64,000 bases of DNA from Serratia symbiotica (lineage in GTDB: Bacteria > Pseudomonadota > Gammaproteobacteria > Enterobacterales > Enterobacteriaceae). A model generated the notes under the pieces. It had not been told where the DNA came from. It saw only the letters and a list, made by a program, of their open reading frames with translations, and searched no databases. The stretch covers positions 1,674,001-1,738,000 of the forward strand of contig LR025083.1 in assembly GCA_900380265.1 (NCBI GenBank), written 5' to 3'. Each line of letters opens with the position of its first letter. Within the stretch, counting starts at the first letter, position 1. The translations under genes and the position numbers were made by a program. Of the stretch, positions 49,112 through 60,429 are shown piece after piece.

Positions 49112-49429
49112 GTACACATGCCTCATTAATAATGGCAGCCAGTCTACATAACTTGTCGAGAAAATCTTTAGTTATTTTCATTGAAAAATGTGAACCAGCT
49201 TAAATTAGTTTATAAAAAGAACAAAACATCACCCGTTAGCCTATCACTTTGGCTTTAAGATCAATATCTATCGGGAGTGATAACTTTCATTTTTCAAGCC
49301 CAGCACTATTAAGTGCGCTCCCCGCACTTGTTACTTATAAACCTAAGCTACAGGGCTCCGTTCGATTTGTAGCTTGCACCAACTTATATTCTATTATTTA
49401 GATCGTTAATCAACTGTTTCTAGTCCGGT

Positions 49430-50325
49430 ATTGATTACTCGCACTATCTTGACGACAATGTTCCAAGCACTAATAACGCATATTAATGCTTAATACAGTT
49501 ATTAACGTTATTAGCTGCTGTTATTTTAAACATCACTGAATCCTAAATCTTGCCTAAGACTTAGGTGGTCTTTACCTAAATCAAAGTTAGTCTCTCTGAG
49601 AATCTCAGCGAGCGGAGTGTTAGCCGCTTTATGTGTCTAAGGTGTGAGATTAACTTTTCCTGCTAATACTACCTAGGTAAAATTCGATAATGTTCCATCC
49701 ACACTGTTCTCAGTTCGCCTTCTTATAACGCTGCTTGAGTGCTTACGCTAATTTCTTTCGCTCAATAAATCGGTCCAAGAGGTATGCCCATAAAGAACGG
49801 GAAAAAGCATTCAGGTCGTCTTGATAAAAAACAAGCAAATTCTGCTTAGCCAAGAATAAGCAACCATTGTGATAATACAATACAAAACCTCTGTTTAAGC
49901 GCGAACAATGACGCACTTACTCACCCTCTAATAAAGAATAAAACACTTTATGCCCACATGCATTAGTTGTGCATGATTTCGTTAAATAAATATGCGGTAG
50001 TTAAACCTAGAGGCACATTAGGGCGAGGTGCCAACACTCGCTAAAATTATTACGCACCAGAGCTGTGTAGCCTGACGTTATTGGACAATATATCACGTTC
50101 ATATAAAGCTGTGACAGCTCATCGTCTGTTAAAAATCTGCTGGCAAGCATTGATTTCATAAGTACTAGGATCATTTCTTTCTGCCGCGATTCGTACATAA
50201 GATGTAAGACTGCATTGTACGACAATACGGTTGCTTTATTCTCCATGCATAATTATTGCTACAACGTACCACCAAAGAAAGAAAGAGTTCTTTTGCCACC
50301 CTGCAGCAATATTCAATAAATATCC
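49430..50325 (-). pseudogene. nlpI: nlpI pseudogene (TPR lipoprotein NlpI), nearly full length
   Basis: NlpI is an outer-membrane TPR lipoprotein that directs the protease Prc to murein endopeptidases such as MepS. The minus strand retains LASRFLTDDELSQL for LASRALTDDERAQL, LVRNNFSE for LARNDFSQ, LNRGFVLYY for LNRGIALYY, LLVFYQDDLNAFS for LLAFYQDDPNDPF, GWNIIEFYLG for GWNIVEFYLG and LRETNFDLGKDHLSL for LSETNFYLGKYYLSL, in order but with many stops and frame changes. The lipobox is not recognisable. It sits between pnp and deaD as in E. coli. Good preservation implies a relatively recent death. Confidence 0.92.
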
Positions 50326-50452
50326 TATGTCTATTGTCAAGTTTAGAAATGCCCTATTTAGGGAAAGATATAAGCAGTTCCCCGACCTTTAGTACGGAAC
50401 TAAAATACATATATAGAACTATGCTGCTGCGTCTGTAGGAGATAAACTTAGC

Positions 50453-52540
50453 TTATGATGTATTCGCTTCTTTGATGCTTAAACGTACACGGCCTTGACG
50501 GTCAATTTCCAGCACTTTAACCGGTACTTCTTGACCCATTTGTAAATAGTCAGTCACTTTCTCAATACGTTTATCATCGATTTGAGAGATGTGTACCAAA
50601 CCTTCTTTACCCCCGCAAATAGCGACAAACGCGCCAAACTCCACGATTCGCGTTACCTTGCCTTGATAAATGCGACCAACTCCAATCTCTGCAGTAATCT
50701 CTTCAATTCGAAGGATAGCAAATTTTGCTTTTTCACCATCGGTTGCAGCGATTCTAACTGTACCATCATCATCAATTTCAATTGTGGTATCAGTCTCTTC
50801 GGTAAGCGCACGAATCACCGATCCACCTTTACCGATTACATCTTTAATTTTGTCTGGTTTGATTCGGATAGTGTGAATGCGTGGTGCGAACTGAGAAATA
50901 TCACTGCGGGGAACCCTGATGGCCTGGTCCATCACACTAAGGATATGTAGGCGCGCTCCTTTTGCCTGATTCAGTGCAAGCTGCATTATTTTGCGGGTGA
51001 TGCCTTCAATTTTAATGTCCATTTGCAGCGCGGTGATGCCGTTACGGCTACCTGCCACTTTTAAATCCATATCACCTAAGTGATCTTCATCACCAAGAAT
51101 ATCGGACAGGACAACAAAATTGTCCCCTTCTTTTACCAAACCCATTGCGATGCCTGCAACAGCAGCCTTTATTGGCACGCCTGCATCCATAAGCGCCAAA
51201 GACGCAGCACAAACCGAAGCCATGGAAGAAGACCCATTCGATTCGGTAATTTCAGAAACGACCCGTACTGTATACGGGAAATCTTCCAAATGAGGCATCA
51301 TGGCCAATACGCCACGTTTTGCCAAGCGACCGTGGCCAATTTCACGGCGCTTAGGAGACCCGACCATGCCAATTTCGCCTACAGAATAAGGCGGGAAGTT
51401 GTAATGGAACAGAAAACTGTCTGTCTTCTCCCCCATCAGTTCATCCAGATTCTGTGCATCACGTGCAGTACCCAGCGTCACAGTCACCAAGGCCTGGGTT
51501 TCGCCCCGGGTGAATAGCGCGGATCCATGGGTGCGCGGCAGTAGGCCGGTACGCACATCCAGAGCGCGGATCATGTCTTTCTCTCGTCCGTCAATACGGG
51601 GTGCACCACCTAGTACGCGGCTACGCACCAAATGTTTCTCGATGCTAGTTAACACGTCATTAATTTCTGACACATTTAGCGTTTCCTCTTCCCCCAAGAT
51701 GATTTCCACCACGCTTTCTTTTATCGCATCTACCTTGGCATGACGCTCTGCTTTCTCGGTAATACAATAAGCTGCCCCCAAACGGGCTTCGGATAGTTCA
51801 GCCACGCGCGTATGCAAACTTTCATTAACTACAGGAGTTTGCCACACCCACTTCGGCTTACCAACTTCAGCAACAAGAGAGTTAATAATTTCTATCACTA
51901 CCTTCTGTTGCTGATGGCCAAAAAAAATCGCCTCCAGCATTTCGTTTTCGCTTAACACATCAGCTTCAGATTCAACCATCATCACTGCGTCGACAGTGCC
52001 AGAAACTACTAAATCAAGGCTACTGATTTTTAGTTCCTCGGGCGTAGGGTTTAGTATGTACTGGTTGTTGATATAACCCACGCGAGCTGCGCCAATTGGC
52101 CCGTTGAACGGAATGCCGGAGAGGCTCATGGCAGCAGAGGCCCCTATAATTGCGACTATATCTGGATTAACTTGCGGGTTCACAGAAACAACAGTAGCCA
52201 GCAGCTGTACTTCGTTCAGAAAATTATCCGGGAAAAGAGGACGGATTGGACGGTCAATTAGGCGAGAAATTAACGTTTCGCCCTCACTCGGACGCCCTTC
52301 ACGACGAAAGAAGCTACCTGGTATACGGCCAGCCGCATAACTGCGCTCCTGATAGTTTACAGTTAAGGGAAAGAAACTTTGACCTGCAGTGGCTTTTTTC
52401 TTGCCCACCACTGTTACGAATACAGCGGTTTCATCCATGCTTACCATTACAGCGGAGGTAGCCTGACGTGCCATGATACCAGTTTCCATGGTGACGGTAT
52501 GCTTGCCATACTTGAATTTTCGAATAGTCGGTGTCAGCAA
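50453..52540 (-). CDS. pnp: Polynucleotide phosphorylase
   Basis: 3'-5' phosphorolytic exoribonuclease, trimeric, part of the degradosome. 695 residues against 711 in E. coli. Two RNase PH-like domains ([50 protein letters not shown]), KH domain with GKGGSVI (about 560-566) and a C-terminal S1 domain (FGAFVAI, about 637-643) are complete. The start codon is TTG at 52540, the same unusual start as in E. coli. The protein ends SIKEANTS, so the alanine/proline-rich tail of E. coli is missing. It lies downstream of rpsO; read-through of the rpsO terminator normally feeds it. Confidence 0.97.
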   Translation of the reverse strand: MLTPTIRKFKYGKHTVTMETGIMARQATSAVMVSMDETAVFVTVVGKKKATAGQSFFPLTVNYQERSYAAGRIPGSFFRREGRPSEGETLISRLIDRPIRPLFPDNFLNEVQLLATVVSVNPQVNPDIVAIIGASAAMSLSGIPFNGPIGAARVGYINNQYILNPTPEELKISSLDLVVSGTVDAVMMVESEADVLSENEMLEAIFFGHQQQKVVIEIINSLVAEVGKPKWVWQTPVVNESLHTRVAELSEARLGAAYCITEKAERHAKVDAIKESVVEIILGEEETLNVSEINDVLTSIEKHLVRSRVLGGAPRIDGREKDMIRALDVRTGLLPRTHGSALFTRGETQALVTVTLGTARDAQNLDELMGEKTDSFLFHYNFPPYSVGEIGMVGSPKRREIGHGRLAKRGVLAMMPHLEDFPYTVRVVSEITESNGSSSMASVCAASLALMDAGVPIKAAVAGIAMGLVKEGDNFVVLSDILGDEDHLGDMDLKVAGSRNGITALQMDIKIEGITRKIMQLALNQAKGARLHILSVMDQAIRVPRSDISQFAPRIHTIRIKPDKIKDVIGKGGSVIRALTEETDTTIEIDDDGTVRIAATDGEKAKFAILRIEEITAEIGVGRIYQGKVTRIVEFGAFVAICGGKEGLVHISQIDDKRIEKVTDYLQMGQEVPVKVLEIDRQGRVRLSIKEANTS

Positions 52541-52746
52541 AATAATTCCCTTGATGAACGGCGTATTGTCATAACGACAAATTCATACGCCTATGTCTTA
52601 ACTTATCCTTCCACTACATCCTCGCGACTAATGACAAACTTTATGCCAAAAAAGAATACAGTACCTCATTAGCCAAACGATTTTCTATAACGGAACCCTA
52701 TTTTTGGAACGTTCAGCAATAAATTAACTTGATTTCTTATGCTGCC

Positions 52747-52782
52747 CAGAGGAAAGGGGCCATTATAGGCCCCTTTCCTCTG
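52747..52782 (-). terminator. rpsO terminator hairpin
   Basis: A perfect 15-base stem (CAGAGGAAAGGGGCC/GGCCCCTTTCCTCTG) with six-base loop starts 12 bases after the rpsO stop. In E. coli the equivalent hairpin is the rpsO terminator, also an RNase E processing region ahead of pnp. Confidence 0.85.
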
Positions 52783-52794
52783 AAACTCCCTAGA

Positions 52795-53064
52795 TTAGCG
52801 ACGCAAGCTCAACCGATTGATAAGGCTTATGTAACGCACTGAATCTGTACGCTTCAGGTAATCAAGAAGCTTACGGCGCTGAGAAACCATACGAAGTAAG
52901 CCACGGCGGCTATGCTGATCTTTTTTGTGCTCGGAGAGATGGCCTTGTAGGTGCTTGATCTGCGCATTTAAAAGAGCAACTTGGACTTCAGTAGACCCGG
53001 TATCGCTAGCATTACAACCAAAATCACCGACGATTTGAGCTTTAATTTCAACGCTTAGAGACAT
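52795..53064 (-). CDS. rpsO: 30S ribosomal protein S15
   Basis: Primary 16S rRNA-binding protein of the small-subunit platform. 89 residues from the ATG at 53064 ([12 protein letters not shown]), matching the E. coli start; an upstream ATG at 53076 would add four residues and is not used. Core motif [18 protein letters not shown] and [20 protein letters not shown] are intact. A GGAG ribosome site precedes the start. S15 represses its own translation through a pseudoknot in the leader of E. coli; the leader here is about 75 bases from the predicted promoter. Confidence 0.97.
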   Translation of the reverse strand: MSLSVEIKAQIVGDFGCNASDTGSTEVQVALLNAQIKHLQGHLSEHKKDQHSRRGLLRMVSQRRKLLDYLKRTDSVRYISLINRLSLRR

Positions 53065-53138
53065 GGTATACTCCATTTTATGGATAACAACTATGTGTGC
53101 CGATCTCTAATTCAGCAGCTTAATGTATTATTCAGCTT

Positions 53139-53167
53139 ATTCTACTCTGATCTTTATCCCTCTTCAA
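53139..53167 (-). promoter_or_regulatory. sigma-70 promoter of rpsO
   Basis: Minus strand TTGAAG, a 17-base spacer, TAGAAT, about 75 bases before the rpsO ATG, in the truB-rpsO gap where E. coli has its rpsO promoter. Confidence 0.6.
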
Positions 53168-53200
53168 GCTATAAAGGGAATACACTCCCCTTATTAAGAC

Positions 53201-54133
53201 TTAATCGACACGTTCCACTACTAAGCGGCGGGGTGCCACACGCCCATCTTCCGCTATAATACCTACACCGATAAATTTACGGTTTTCGCCTTCGGTAATG
53301 CGGACTATACCAGAAGTCACTGCACCAGCAACCCGAACCAGACGTCCTTTCTTGATATAATCCGCGAATATAGGTAACATGTTGACTTCTGGATAGTGCT
53401 CAACTGGGCTATCCATCGGCATTAGCAATGGATCAAGAAAATTATCTGGAAAAATTGACTGCACCCGCAACCCATGTAAGTGTTCTAGCGTTACCATACG
53501 CTCGATCGGATAAGTCGCTACTTGCAGGCGACGGAGGCAAATCACATGCGCACCACACCCGAGCAGATCACCTAGATCGTCGATAATCGTGCGGATGTAG
53601 CTGCCTTTCGAGCAGTGTATTTCTAACTCTAGTTCATCCCCTTCGCAGCGAACAACTTTTAGCTGATAAACAGTGATATTACGTGCTTCACGCGGCACTG
53701 CAATGCCTTGACGTGCATACTCATAGAGTTTCTTACCCTGATACTTCAGTGCAGAATACATTGAAGGCACCTGCCGGAGGTTACCGCGGAAGTTATCTAA
53801 CACCAAATGTAGCTGCGCTTGGGTAAATCGTACTGGGCGGCGCTCTACAATCAGACCATCGGAATCCCCAGTATCAGTACGCTGCCCTAGTTTTGCTATC
53901 ACCCGATAACGTTTATCAGAATTCAGCAGGAACTGCGAGAATTTGGTTGCTTCGCCTAAACAGATCGGCAGCATGCCAGTCGCCAAAGGGTCAAGTGCAC
54001 CAGTGTGGCCTGCGCGGTTAGCGTTATACAGACGTTTCACTTTTTGCACAACGTCGTTCGAGGAGAGCCCCATCGGTTTGTCTAACAGTAGCACACCATG
54101 GACATCCCGCCCACGGCGGCGAGGGCGAGCCAT
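53201..54133 (-). CDS. truB: tRNA pseudouridine-55 synthase
   Basis: Makes the universal pseudouridine 55 in the tRNA T-loop. 310 residues, near the E. coli 314. The catalytic aspartate is in [15 protein letters not shown] (about residue 48), with [14 protein letters not shown] and [12 protein letters not shown] also conserved, and a C-terminal PUA-like part. The ATG at 54133 abuts the rbfA stop directly, so the two are translationally linked. Intact. Confidence 0.97.
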   Translation of the reverse strand: MARPRRRGRDVHGVLLLDKPMGLSSNDVVQKVKRLYNANRAGHTGALDPLATGMLPICLGEATKFSQFLLNSDKRYRVIAKLGQRTDTGDSDGLIVERRPVRFTQAQLHLVLDNFRGNLRQVPSMYSALKYQGKKLYEYARQGIAVPREARNITVYQLKVVRCEGDELELEIHCSKGSYIRTIIDDLGDLLGCGAHVICLRRLQVATYPIERMVTLEHLHGLRVQSIFPDNFLDPLLMPMDSPVEHYPEVNMLPIFADYIKKGRLVRVAGAVTSGIVRITEGENRKFIGVGIIAEDGRVAPRRLVVERVD

Positions 54134-54544
54134 TTAAACCTCTTCATTATCACTTGCTAAGCAACGGCGTTTAGAATCATTCTTCACAACGCTGAGAAGC
54201 AGGTGAGACATGCGCATACCTTCGACCATCGAGTTGTCGTAGGCGAAAGTAAGCTCCGGAACCGCATGCAAGCGCATGGCTTTGCTAAGCAACTTACGAA
54301 TATAACCAGCCGCATACTTCAATACTTTAATACCATTAGTCACCTGCCCCGGATCATAGTTTTTAACTAACACGTTCAGAAAGCTGACGTAAACCTTAGC
54401 GTAAGCTAGGTCACGAGACATTTCTACGCCGGACACGGTGACTACTCCAATCCGCGGATCTTTAATTTCACGTTGTAAAATCTTCGCAATCTCTTTCTGC
54501 ATCTCTTTCGCTACGCGTTGGCTACGGCTAAATTCTTTTCCCAT
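54134..54544 (-). CDS. rbfA: Ribosome-binding factor A
   Basis: KH-like factor for 16S rRNA 5' maturation and late 30S assembly. 136 residues. Conserved [18 protein letters not shown] at the N-terminus, [18 protein letters not shown] and the C-terminal [19 protein letters not shown]. It remains intact while its partner rimP, at the head of the same operon, is dead. Confidence 0.96.
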   Translation of the reverse strand: MGKEFSRSQRVAKEMQKEIAKILQREIKDPRIGVVTVSGVEMSRDLAYAKVYVSFLNVLVKNYDPGQVTNGIKVLKYAAGYIRKLLSKAMRLHAVPELTFAYDNSMVEGMRMSHLLLSVVKNDSKRRCLASDNEEV

Positions 54545-54735
54545 TTCGGACTCTCCAGGAAAATCAGGAGCAAAATCCTCTCCTTTAACAAATCTTAAGT
54601 AACGTATTTAAAATTGTCTCTTTTTTTATCCTCTTCACTCATCTTAGTAAGATACTTGTCTATCTAAGATAGAGTATTCTTAGTGACTGTCTGGAGACCA
54701 TTTGCATTATTTAGTCATCCACAGATCTACAAGTA

Positions 54736-57390
54736 TTACGCAATAGTCCGCTGGACTTCAATGATTTCGAATACTTCAATCATGTCACCAAAACGCACAT
54801 CGTTATAATTCTTAACACCAATACCACATTCCATACCGTTACGGACTTCATTAACATCATCTTTAAAGCGGCGCAGGGACTCCAACTCACCCTCATAGAT
54901 AACTACGTTAGCACGCAGCACACGGATAGGGTTATGACGTTTTATTGTCCCTTCGGTGACCATACAACCAGCAATAGCACCGAATTGCGGTGATTTAAAG
55001 ACCTCACGTACTTCAGCTAAGCCGATAATCTGCTGTTTATACTCCGGTGACAACATGCCGCTCATGGCCTGCTTCACTTCATCGATCAAGCTATAAATGA
55101 CCGAGTAATAACGAAGATCTAGACTTTCTGCTTCAATCACACGGCGGGCAGAAGCATCAGCACGGACATTGAAGCCAAGAATGATCGCGTTGGATGCTGC
55201 CCCCAGTGTAGCATCTGTTTCAGTAATTCCACCTACACCGGAGCCAACAATTTTCACCTTCACTTCGTCCGTAGAGAGTGCCCGCAAAGCATCTATTATT
55301 GCTTCGCAAGAGCCCTGTACATCAGATTTTAGTACGATGTTTAGCTCAGAAACTTCTCCCTCTCTCATGCTGGAAAACATATTTTCCAGCTTAGATTTCT
55401 GCTGACGCGCTAGTTTTACTTCTCGGGACTTACCTTTGCGATATAGTGCAACTTCACGCGCTTTTTTCTCATCACGCACTACGGTCGCTACATCGCCCGC
55501 TGCTGGAACTCGCGAAAGACCTAGGATTTCCACTGGAATAGATGGCCCAGCGGAGGACACTTCATTCCCCAATTCATCACGCATCGAACGCACACGGCCG
55601 TATTCAAAGCCACACAGTAGGACATCACCTCTGTTCAGCGTACCCTCCTTCACTAGGATGGTGGCTATCGGCCCACGACCTTTATCTAGGCGGGATTCAA
55701 TTACTACCCCACTAGCCATACCACTGTGCACAGCTTTTAGCTCAAGAACTTCAGCCTGCAACAAGATAGCATTAAGCAGTTCATCAATACCGGTACCGAC
55801 TTTCGCAGAAACATGAACGAACTGCGCGTCACCACCCCATTCCTCTGGAATTACGCCGTACTTGGAGAGTTCCTGCTTAACGCGACCCGAATCGGCTGCC
55901 GGCTTATCAATTTTGTTGACTGCAACCACTAATGGCACATGTGCAGCTTTCGCGTGCTGGATAGCTTCGATGGTTTGTGGCATCACGCCATCATCAGCAG
56001 CAACCACTAAAACCACAACATCAGTCGCCTGAGCACCGCGGGCTCGCATGGAAGTAAAAGCAGCGTGCCCTGGAGTATCCAGGAAGGTGATTCTTCCATT
56101 ATCTGTTTCTACGTGATAAGCACCAATGTGCTGAGTAATACCGCCAGCTTCGCCCGCCGCCACTTTAGTTGAGCGAATGTAATCTAGTAAAGAAGTTTTG
56201 CCGTGGTCAACATGACCCATTATAGTCACTACTGCTGCACGCGGCTCAGCTGCAGCACCTATATCACGGTCACTCATCAAGGCTTCTTCCAGATCATTCT
56301 CTCGACGAAGGATAACCTTGTGGCCCATTTCTTCAGCCACTAGCTGTGCAGTTTCCTGATCGATAAGCTGGTTGATCGTAGACATGATACCTAGATTCAT
56401 CATTACTTTAATAACCTGAGAACCTTTTACTGCCATTTTGTTGGCTAATTCAGCGAGACTTATAGTCTCACCAATCACCACCTCACGATTCACCACCTGA
56501 GCTGGCTTGTTAAAGCTCTGCTGCAAACTACTTAACTTCCGTTTTCCTTTACTGCTACGTATTACAGAACGCGCTTCTTCACGATCTGCTTTAGAGTCAG
56601 AAATCTTATTTCCTTTCTTCTGTTTAAGCGCTTTACCACAACCTGGGCGGGGTCGAGGGCGGGAGCGTCGCTCTCCTTCAACTTTAGCATCATTTTCGTC
56701 TTCAGCTGCACGGGCATACTGAGAGGTAGTTACATGGTAATCTGCAGTTTCAACTGCAGCGCTTGCTGCTTCAGCTTCGGCCCACTTCTCACCGTTCTCT
56801 TCAGCCATACGGCGCGCTTCTTCCGCCATACGTTTAGCCTCTTCTTCGACTTTCCGGCGCACTTCTTCTTCCGCTGTACGTTTTAACTCAGCAGCTTTAG
56901 CTTCGCGGCGTGCTTTGTCCGCCTGAGCTGCCTTTGTTATCGCATAGGTTTGTAGATTAGTCACTTTTTCTTTGTCCGCTGGATTACGCTTAACAATTCC
57001 TGCGGAAACACATTTAGCTTGCTCTCCGGCTGCACATGTTTCTTGTCCATGACCCCGTACCTGCTCTTCCGGTCCAGTCTGGCGAGTTTTTTGCATATTA
57101 CTATTAACATAGGTTCGTTTTTTACGGACCTCAATTTGTACTGATTTACTTTTACCGCCAGCCCTCGGAATATTTAAAGTACTGCGCGTTTTCCGCTGTA
57201 AGGTGAGTTGTGTTGGCACACAGCCGTATTCATGGTTAAGGTACGCCAGCAAGGTTTCTTTTTCTTTCTGGGTCACAGTATCTAACTCGCCCTTTTTGAT
57301 TCCTGCATTAGCAAACTGCTGTACCAGGCCATCAACTGAACTGTAAATCTCAGCTGCCAGCGATTTTAGGGTTACATCTGTGGTTGTCAT
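54736..57390 (-). CDS. infB: Translation initiation factor IF-2
   Basis: GTPase that brings initiator tRNA to the 30S subunit. 884 residues against 890. N-terminal domain ([20 protein letters not shown]), a long Arg/Glu/Lys-rich linker (about 90-270), then the G domain with GHVDHGKT (G1, near residue 392), DTPGHAAF and NKIDKPAAD, and C-terminal domains ending [12 protein letters not shown]. The linker has lost several of the repeated coiled-coil blocks seen in E. coli and gained unrelated residues, but stays in frame. It follows nusA by 24 bases. Confidence 0.97.
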   Translation of the reverse strand: MTTTDVTLKSLAAEIYSSVDGLVQQFANAGIKKGELDTVTQKEKETLLAYLNHEYGCVPTQLTLQRKTRSTLNIPRAGGKSKSVQIEVRKKRTYVNSNMQKTRQTGPEEQVRGHGQETCAAGEQAKCVSAGIVKRNPADKEKVTNLQTYAITKAAQADKARREAKAAELKRTAEEEVRRKVEEEAKRMAEEARRMAEENGEKWAEAEAASAAVETADYHVTTSQYARAAEDENDAKVEGERRSRPRPRPGCGKALKQKKGNKISDSKADREEARSVIRSSKGKRKLSSLQQSFNKPAQVVNREVVIGETISLAELANKMAVKGSQVIKVMMNLGIMSTINQLIDQETAQLVAEEMGHKVILRRENDLEEALMSDRDIGAAAEPRAAVVTIMGHVDHGKTSLLDYIRSTKVAAGEAGGITQHIGAYHVETDNGRITFLDTPGHAAFTSMRARGAQATDVVVLVVAADDGVMPQTIEAIQHAKAAHVPLVVAVNKIDKPAADSGRVKQELSKYGVIPEEWGGDAQFVHVSAKVGTGIDELLNAILLQAEVLELKAVHSGMASGVVIESRLDKGRGPIATILVKEGTLNRGDVLLCGFEYGRVRSMRDELGNEVSSAGPSIPVEILGLSRVPAAGDVATVVRDEKKAREVALYRKGKSREVKLARQQKSKLENMFSSMREGEVSELNIVLKSDVQGSCEAIIDALRALSTDEVKVKIVGSGVGGITETDATLGAASNAIILGFNVRADASARRVIEAESLDLRYYSVIYSLIDEVKQAMSGMLSPEYKQQIIGLAEVREVFKSPQFGAIAGCMVTEGTIKRHNPIRVLRANVVIYEGELESLRRFKDDVNEVRNGMECGIGVKNYNDVRFGDMIEVFEIIEVQRTIA

Positions 57391-57414
57391 GCTGTTTCTT
57401 CCTGCTACAGTTTA

Positions 57415-58923
57415 TTACGTGTTATCGCCAAACCAACAGGTATTACGGGCGGCCATAATCAACTCGCCAGCTTTCTGGTGGCTAAGCCCTACAAGATCAA
57501 CCAGGTCATCAACACCTTGATCGGCAAGATCTTCGAGCGTACCAACCCCGCGCGCGGCCAGTTTAAAAGCCATACGATGTTCAATCCCAGGGAGGGTGAG
57601 TAAATCTTCTGAAGGTTCTTGGCCACCCAAGCTCTCTGTTTGAGCCAAGGCTAGAGTAGTTAATGCAACTCTGGCTCTATCGCGCAACGCTTCAAGTCTA
57701 TCTTCATCTAGACCGTCGATTCCTAACAGCTCTTTGCTTGGCACGTAGGCTAGCTCTTCTAACGTAGAGAACCCTGCTTCAACCAGCGCAGTGGCGAAAT
57801 CTTCATCGACATCAAGATGCTTAGTAAAAATATTAATAGCGGCATGTGCTTCAGCCTGATGCTTGGCTTGCAAAGCATCCGCCGTCATTACGTTGAGTTC
57901 CCAACGGTTATCGTTACGATGTTGCTTTAATAACTGCGATGCCAAACGCACATTTTGTCCATTACGACCGATCGCCTGTGCTAGATTGCTGGCCTCAACA
58001 CCAATATCCATAGTGCAATTATCTTCATCGACCACGATCGATGCGACTTCTGCCGGCGCCATGGCATTAATAACAAACTGCGCAGGGTTATCATCCCATA
58101 GAATGATATCGATACGCTCACCGCCGAGCTCGCTCGAAACTGCCTGAACGCGAGCGCCGCGCATACCCACACAAGCACCCACTGGGTCAGTGCGTTTGTC
58201 ATTTGTTTTTACTACAATCTTTGCACGAGAACCGGGATCACGAGCTACCGCTTTAATCTCAATCACTTCTTCGCCAATTTCTGGTACTTCGATACGGAAA
58301 AGCTCTTTCAGCATCTCCGGGCTCGAACGACTGACGAACAATTGCGCCCCTCGTGCTTCAGGGCGTACAGCGTAAAGCACCCCCCGGATTCGATCACCTG
58401 GGCGAACGTTTTCACGTGGCAACATTTCTTCGCGACCAATTACTCCTTCGGCATTGCTACCTAGATCCAGGGCGATGCTGTCACGATTAACTTTCTTTAC
58501 AACGCCCGTAACGATCTCTCCTTTCTGCTTGCGGAAAGCCTCAACAACCATTGCGCGCTCGGCTTCTCTTACTTTCTGCACGATAACCTGTTTAGCCGTC
58601 TGAGTGGTGATTCGATCAAAAATGACAGAATCGATCTGATCTTCAACATATCCGCCCAACTTAGTGTCCGGCTCTTCATACTGAGCTGCTTCCAGCGTGA
58701 TTTCACGCGTGGGCTGCGTCACGTCATCAACAACAATCCAACGGCGGAAGGTATCAAAATCGCCGGTTTTTGTATCAATGCTGACGCGAACGTCGATTTC
58801 CTGATCATATTTTTTCTTTGTGGCAGTGGCTAAAGCGGTTTCTAACGCTTTGAAAATCTTCTCGCGCGGAAGGGATTTTTCATTAGAAACTGCTTCAACA
58901 ACAGCCAGAATCTCTTTATTCAT
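57415..58923 (-). CDS. nusA: Transcription elongation/antitermination factor NusA
   Basis: Binds RNA polymerase and RNA; modulates pausing, Rho action and rRNA antitermination. About 502 residues from ATG 58923 ([20 protein letters not shown]); a TTG at 58941 inside the rimP relic is not the start. N-terminal domain, S1 domain ([21 protein letters not shown]), KH1 ([17 protein letters not shown]), KH2 ([15 protein letters not shown]) and both C-terminal acidic repeats are present, ending NTCWFGDNT. Compared with E. coli there is an in-frame insertion (LKQHRNDNR for SG) right after KH2, about seven extra residues. Confidence 0.97.
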   Translation of the reverse strand: MNKEILAVVEAVSNEKSLPREKIFKALETALATATKKKYDQEIDVRVSIDTKTGDFDTFRRWIVVDDVTQPTREITLEAAQYEEPDTKLGGYVEDQIDSVIFDRITTQTAKQVIVQKVREAERAMVVEAFRKQKGEIVTGVVKKVNRDSIALDLGSNAEGVIGREEMLPRENVRPGDRIRGVLYAVRPEARGAQLFVSRSSPEMLKELFRIEVPEIGEEVIEIKAVARDPGSRAKIVVKTNDKRTDPVGACVGMRGARVQAVSSELGGERIDIILWDDNPAQFVINAMAPAEVASIVVDEDNCTMDIGVEASNLAQAIGRNGQNVRLASQLLKQHRNDNRWELNVMTADALQAKHQAEAHAAINIFTKHLDVDEDFATALVEAGFSTLEELAYVPSKELLGIDGLDEDRLEALRDRARVALTTLALAQTESLGGQEPSEDLLTLPGIEHRMAFKLAARGVGTLEDLADQGVDDLVDLVGLSHQKAGELIMAARNTCWFGDNT

Positions 58924-58933
58924 GCTAGGTGCC

Positions 58934-59401
58934 TCATCCAAACTCTAGAAGTAGGGTATCAGGTTCGCTTTTTTTGATATTGCTCAGCGGAAACACTTCA
59001 TCTTTCCCATCTATAACTAAGCGTGATTATTCCCCGCCTCTGGCAGACTTAACAATACTTTGTCACTTGCGACGATTTATAACACACACCCATGTGCAAA
59101 ACATGGCTGGATATGTCACCGGAAAGACAAGTATAGTGTTTTTAGTAAAGTCAGACGATCAATGCCAAGAGAGAAAACTTTCAAGTTGCAAGCGCCTGAG
59201 ATCGGTTTTTCAACACTGAATATAGCGCTTACTGAGTAGCCGATATCAGCGATATCTATCAACATTAATACTGTTTCACTATAAATATAGGTGCAGAGCG
59301 TAGATGATAAGCACGAATACATTTAACGCTTAGACACTTAAAGCCCAATATTCTACCGGTCCTACAAGCACCGCTATTTAACTTTCCTTTAATGTAGACA
59401 A
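58934..59401 (-). pseudogene. rimP: rimP pseudogene (ribosome maturation factor), full length
   Basis: RimP helps assemble the 30S head. The minus strand reads STLKEKLN after a TTG at 59401, then GFKCLSVKCIR (for GFELVGIEFIR), TLCTYIYSE (for TLRIYIDSE), CNLKVFSLGIDR (for YNLEVSSPGLDR), and ends DGKDEVFPLSNIKKS for EGKDEVFALSNIQKA. The frame moves at least twice between start and end and stops intervene. Its remains overlap the sequence just before nusA, exactly as in the metY-rimP-nusA-infB operon. Loss is tolerated in E. coli with slower growth. Confidence 0.92.
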
Positions 59402-59416
59402 ACTCCACCATAAGAC

Positions 59417-59439
59417 ATAAAAAAAGGGCTAAATAGCCC
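59417..59439 (-). terminator. intrinsic terminator upstream of rimP relic
   Basis: Minus strand GGGCT, loop ATTT, AGCCC, then TTTTTTT. Second of two tandem terminators between metY and rimP. Confidence 0.8.
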
Positions 59440-59454
59440 AGTAATTTTCATGAC

Positions 59455-59482
59455 GAATAATAAAAACCCCGAAAAATCGGGG
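59455..59482 (-). terminator. intrinsic terminator after leuU/metY
   Basis: Minus strand CCCCGA, loop TTTT, TCGGGG, then TTTTTATTATT: a textbook Rho-independent terminator. It would end transcripts from secG-leuU, so nusA-infB expression needs read-through or a promoter near 59.4 kb. Confidence 0.88.
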
Positions 59483-59615
59483 CGTCATGTCACTATAGCC
59501 TATATGTGCCACTAACCACTTCACTGCGACTACAAGAAATCAATTCTCAAATGAAATTTAAGAAAAGTGTATTCTATTCAGAATCTGTTTGTGAAAGTCA
59601 ACAATTAAATGGAAG

Positions 59616-59697
59616 TGGTTGCAAGAACCAGATTTGAATCAACGATCTTCTGGTTATAAGCCAAACGAGCTACATCCCGGATGCTTTACACCGGGAT
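59616..59697 (-). pseudogene. metY: metY pseudo-tRNA (initiator tRNA-fMet copy)
   Basis: Minus strand retains TAGCTCG, an anticodon region reading CTTATAACC where metY has CTCATAACC, then GATTCAAATC and TTGCAACCA. The anticodon is thus UAU instead of CAU, the three G-C pairs typical of the initiator anticodon stem are gone, and the acceptor 5' half no longer pairs. It sits between leuU and rimP as metY does in E. coli. argG, normally between leuU and metY, is deleted; only about 55 bases separate the two. Confidence 0.82.
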
Positions 59698-59752
59698 CTG
59701 GAACATTTTATATACGCAACAAGTCACAAAATTACAAGCTATTTCTTAGGTT

Positions 59753-59839
59753 TGGTGCCGAAGATGGGACTCGAACCCACAAGCCCGTTAGGGCACTACC
59801 ACCTCGAGGTAGCGTGTCTACCAATTTCACCACCTCGGC
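59753..59839 (-). tRNA. leuU: tRNA-Leu (GAG), leuU
   Basis: 87-base class II tRNA with acceptor GCCGAGG, anticodon loop TCGAGGT (GAG), variable arm TGCCCTAACGGGCTTG, T-loop TTCGAGT and encoded CCA. The acceptor has one G-U pair and is otherwise sound. It lies directly downstream of secG, the ancestral arrangement. Confidence 0.95.
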
Positions 59840-59908
59840 ACTAATTATTTCTACTAAGAAACGTTCTCAATTAACCATTTACAACGACGGTTTCAAGGCA
59901 TTTCCTGC

Positions 59909-60238
59909 TCACTGTGGGATATCACTGCTCATCTTTGATGCTACAGTCTGAGCTGTAGAGTGATTAGGTGTAGCTGGATTAGCTAAATTCTCCCAGTTGC
60001 TATTTTTATTGCTTTTATTACTGCTAAGGTTGCTTAAAATTAAGCTCATAATGAAAAACAACATAGCTAACAACGAAGTAATCCGGGTCATAAAGTTACC
60101 GGAGCCGCTCGGCCCGAACAAGGTACTGGAGGAACCTGCGCCAAAAGAGGCTGCTGCGCCTTTTCCTTGCTGCAAGATAATGAGAGTAACTAGACTCATT
60201 GAGAAAAGTAAAAAAATAACCAAAAGCACTTCGTACAT
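59909..60238 (-). CDS. secG: SecG, preprotein translocase subunit
   Basis: Small inner-membrane partner of SecYE that aids SecA cycling. 109 residues with two transmembrane segments (about 2-22 and 52-72) and the conserved LIILQQGKGAAASFGAGSSS and GSGNFMTRIT loop. The tail is polar and Asn/Ser-rich. Intact, between the glmM pseudogene and leuU. With Tat lost, Sec is the remaining general export route (inference). Confidence 0.96.
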   Translation of the reverse strand: MYEVLLVIFLLFSMSLVTLIILQQGKGAAASFGAGSSSTLFGPSGSGNFMTRITSLLAMLFFIMSLILSNLSSNKSNKNSNWENLANPATPNHSTAQTVASKMSSDIPQ

Positions 60239-60429
60239 AGTTATACCTATTTTATATTGCTTAAGCGTATGCAGGCTTCTTTTTATTTTAAAATTTTGTA
60301 AAGAAGTTGCGAACCCTTTATATGCTTATCTTAAAGCATATCGACATAGTACCTAAAGCCGCTAACTCACGCAAGGGCAATTTCCCGACCAAAGTGCGTT
60401 CCAGCAAAACACACGCAATTATTTACCTT

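Noticed and set aside
50582-51517. Plus-strand open frames of 122 and 145 codons inside pnp
   Set aside because: Opposite-strand shadows of the intact pnp gene.
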